Origin: Streptomyces phaeoluteigriseus
Lineage (GTDB): Bacteria > Actinomycetota > Actinomycetes > Streptomycetales > Streptomycetaceae
Assembly: GCF_001896135.2 (NCBI RefSeq)
Contig: NZ_MPOH02000009.1
Location: 588,239 to 644,916 of the forward strand
Direction of reading: 5' to 3'
DNA length: 56,678 nucleotides
Shown here piece after piece: positions 56,535 through 56,678 of this stretch (position 1 is the stretch's first letter; each line of letters begins with the position of its first letter). Below the pieces are notes generated by a model. It did not search any database. It had not been told where the DNA came from and saw only the letters and a program-made list of their open reading frames with translations. The translations under genes and the position numbers were made by a program.

Positions 56535-56678
56535 GAACCGAAGCCTACGTATCCGATCAGGGCAGGATCCCCGGCCCACCCGACACCCGAGGCCGCACCT
56601 CCGCCGCCCCGACCCCCACCCACCCCAGGGCCGACCTCCCGGCACCGGTCGGACACTCAGGCCCGCCCGACGACCGAG

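Overview
The window is chromosomal DNA from a streptomycete or close relative. The evidence is the very high G+C, the frequent GTG starts, and a gene order (ligA, rmdB-type GGDEF/EAL gene, gatC-gatA-gatB, cdgE-type GGDEF/EAL gene, ilvB-ilvN-ilvC-serA, proline catabolism genes, leuB, ilvE, urease-like genes, cimA) that I recognise as the conserved core block around SCO5494-SCO5530 of Streptomyces coelicolor. I see no phage, IS element, integrase, CRISPR array, tRNA or rRNA.

Layout from left to right. 1-3.1 kb: a leaderless YdeI-type protein, a frameshifted secreted trypsin and a Gly-rich membrane protein. 3.2-5.1 kb: citramalate synthase (cimA), with what looks like a leaderless isoleucine leader peptide and an attenuator. 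5.1-9.4 kb: an operon with a divergent urease (gamma-beta and alpha), agmatine deiminase and a TetR regulator, with two matching palindromes upstream. 9.5-12.2 kb: ilvE, leuB and a 43-residue protein. 12.2-13.0 kb: a long non-coding stretch with a 30-unit, 8-bp repeat array. 13.0-18.0 kb: alpha/beta hydrolase, pruA, proline dehydrogenase and a divergent PucR/CdaR-type regulator. 18.1-23.2 kb: an oligopeptide/nickel-type ABC importer preceded by a Zur-like box, with a fused double permease and frameshifts in three genes. 23.1-25.5 kb: a TetR/MFS efflux divergon. 25.4-31.0 kb: ilvB-ilvN-ilvC and serA, with an ILVL leader peptide and terminator before ilvB. 31-34.1 kb: cdgE-type c-di-GMP protein with a degenerate EAL domain. 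34.5-42.9 kb: D-2-hydroxyacid dehydrogenase, aldo/keto reductase, sugar dehydrogenase lipoprotein, a large broken LuxR regulator, small proteins and a GNAT acetyltransferase. 42.9-45.7 kb: MMPL transporter (frameshifted) and a small membrane protein. 45.8-49.4 kb: the gatCAB amidotransferase genes with an 80-residue membrane protein inserted. 49.4-56.6 kb: broken cupin gene, TetR, rmdB-type protein, ligA and a MetE-like protein.

Three themes tie the window together. First, branched-chain amino acid synthesis: cimA, ilvE, leuB and ilvBNC, two of them under leader-peptide control. Second, nitrogen and amino-acid breakdown: proline catabolism, and agmatine deiminase with a urease-like enzyme whose flap is altered. 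Third, signalling and transport with many small palindromic operators. About ten genes have a TANNNT-like -10 box placed 6-7 bases before the start codon, which is the signature of leaderless mRNA.

Caution: at least a dozen apparent single-base frameshifts occur, all in accessory or regulatory genes, and none in the roughly 25 kb of housekeeping genes. They may be real decay or assembly errors in G/C runs; the sequence alone cannot separate the two.
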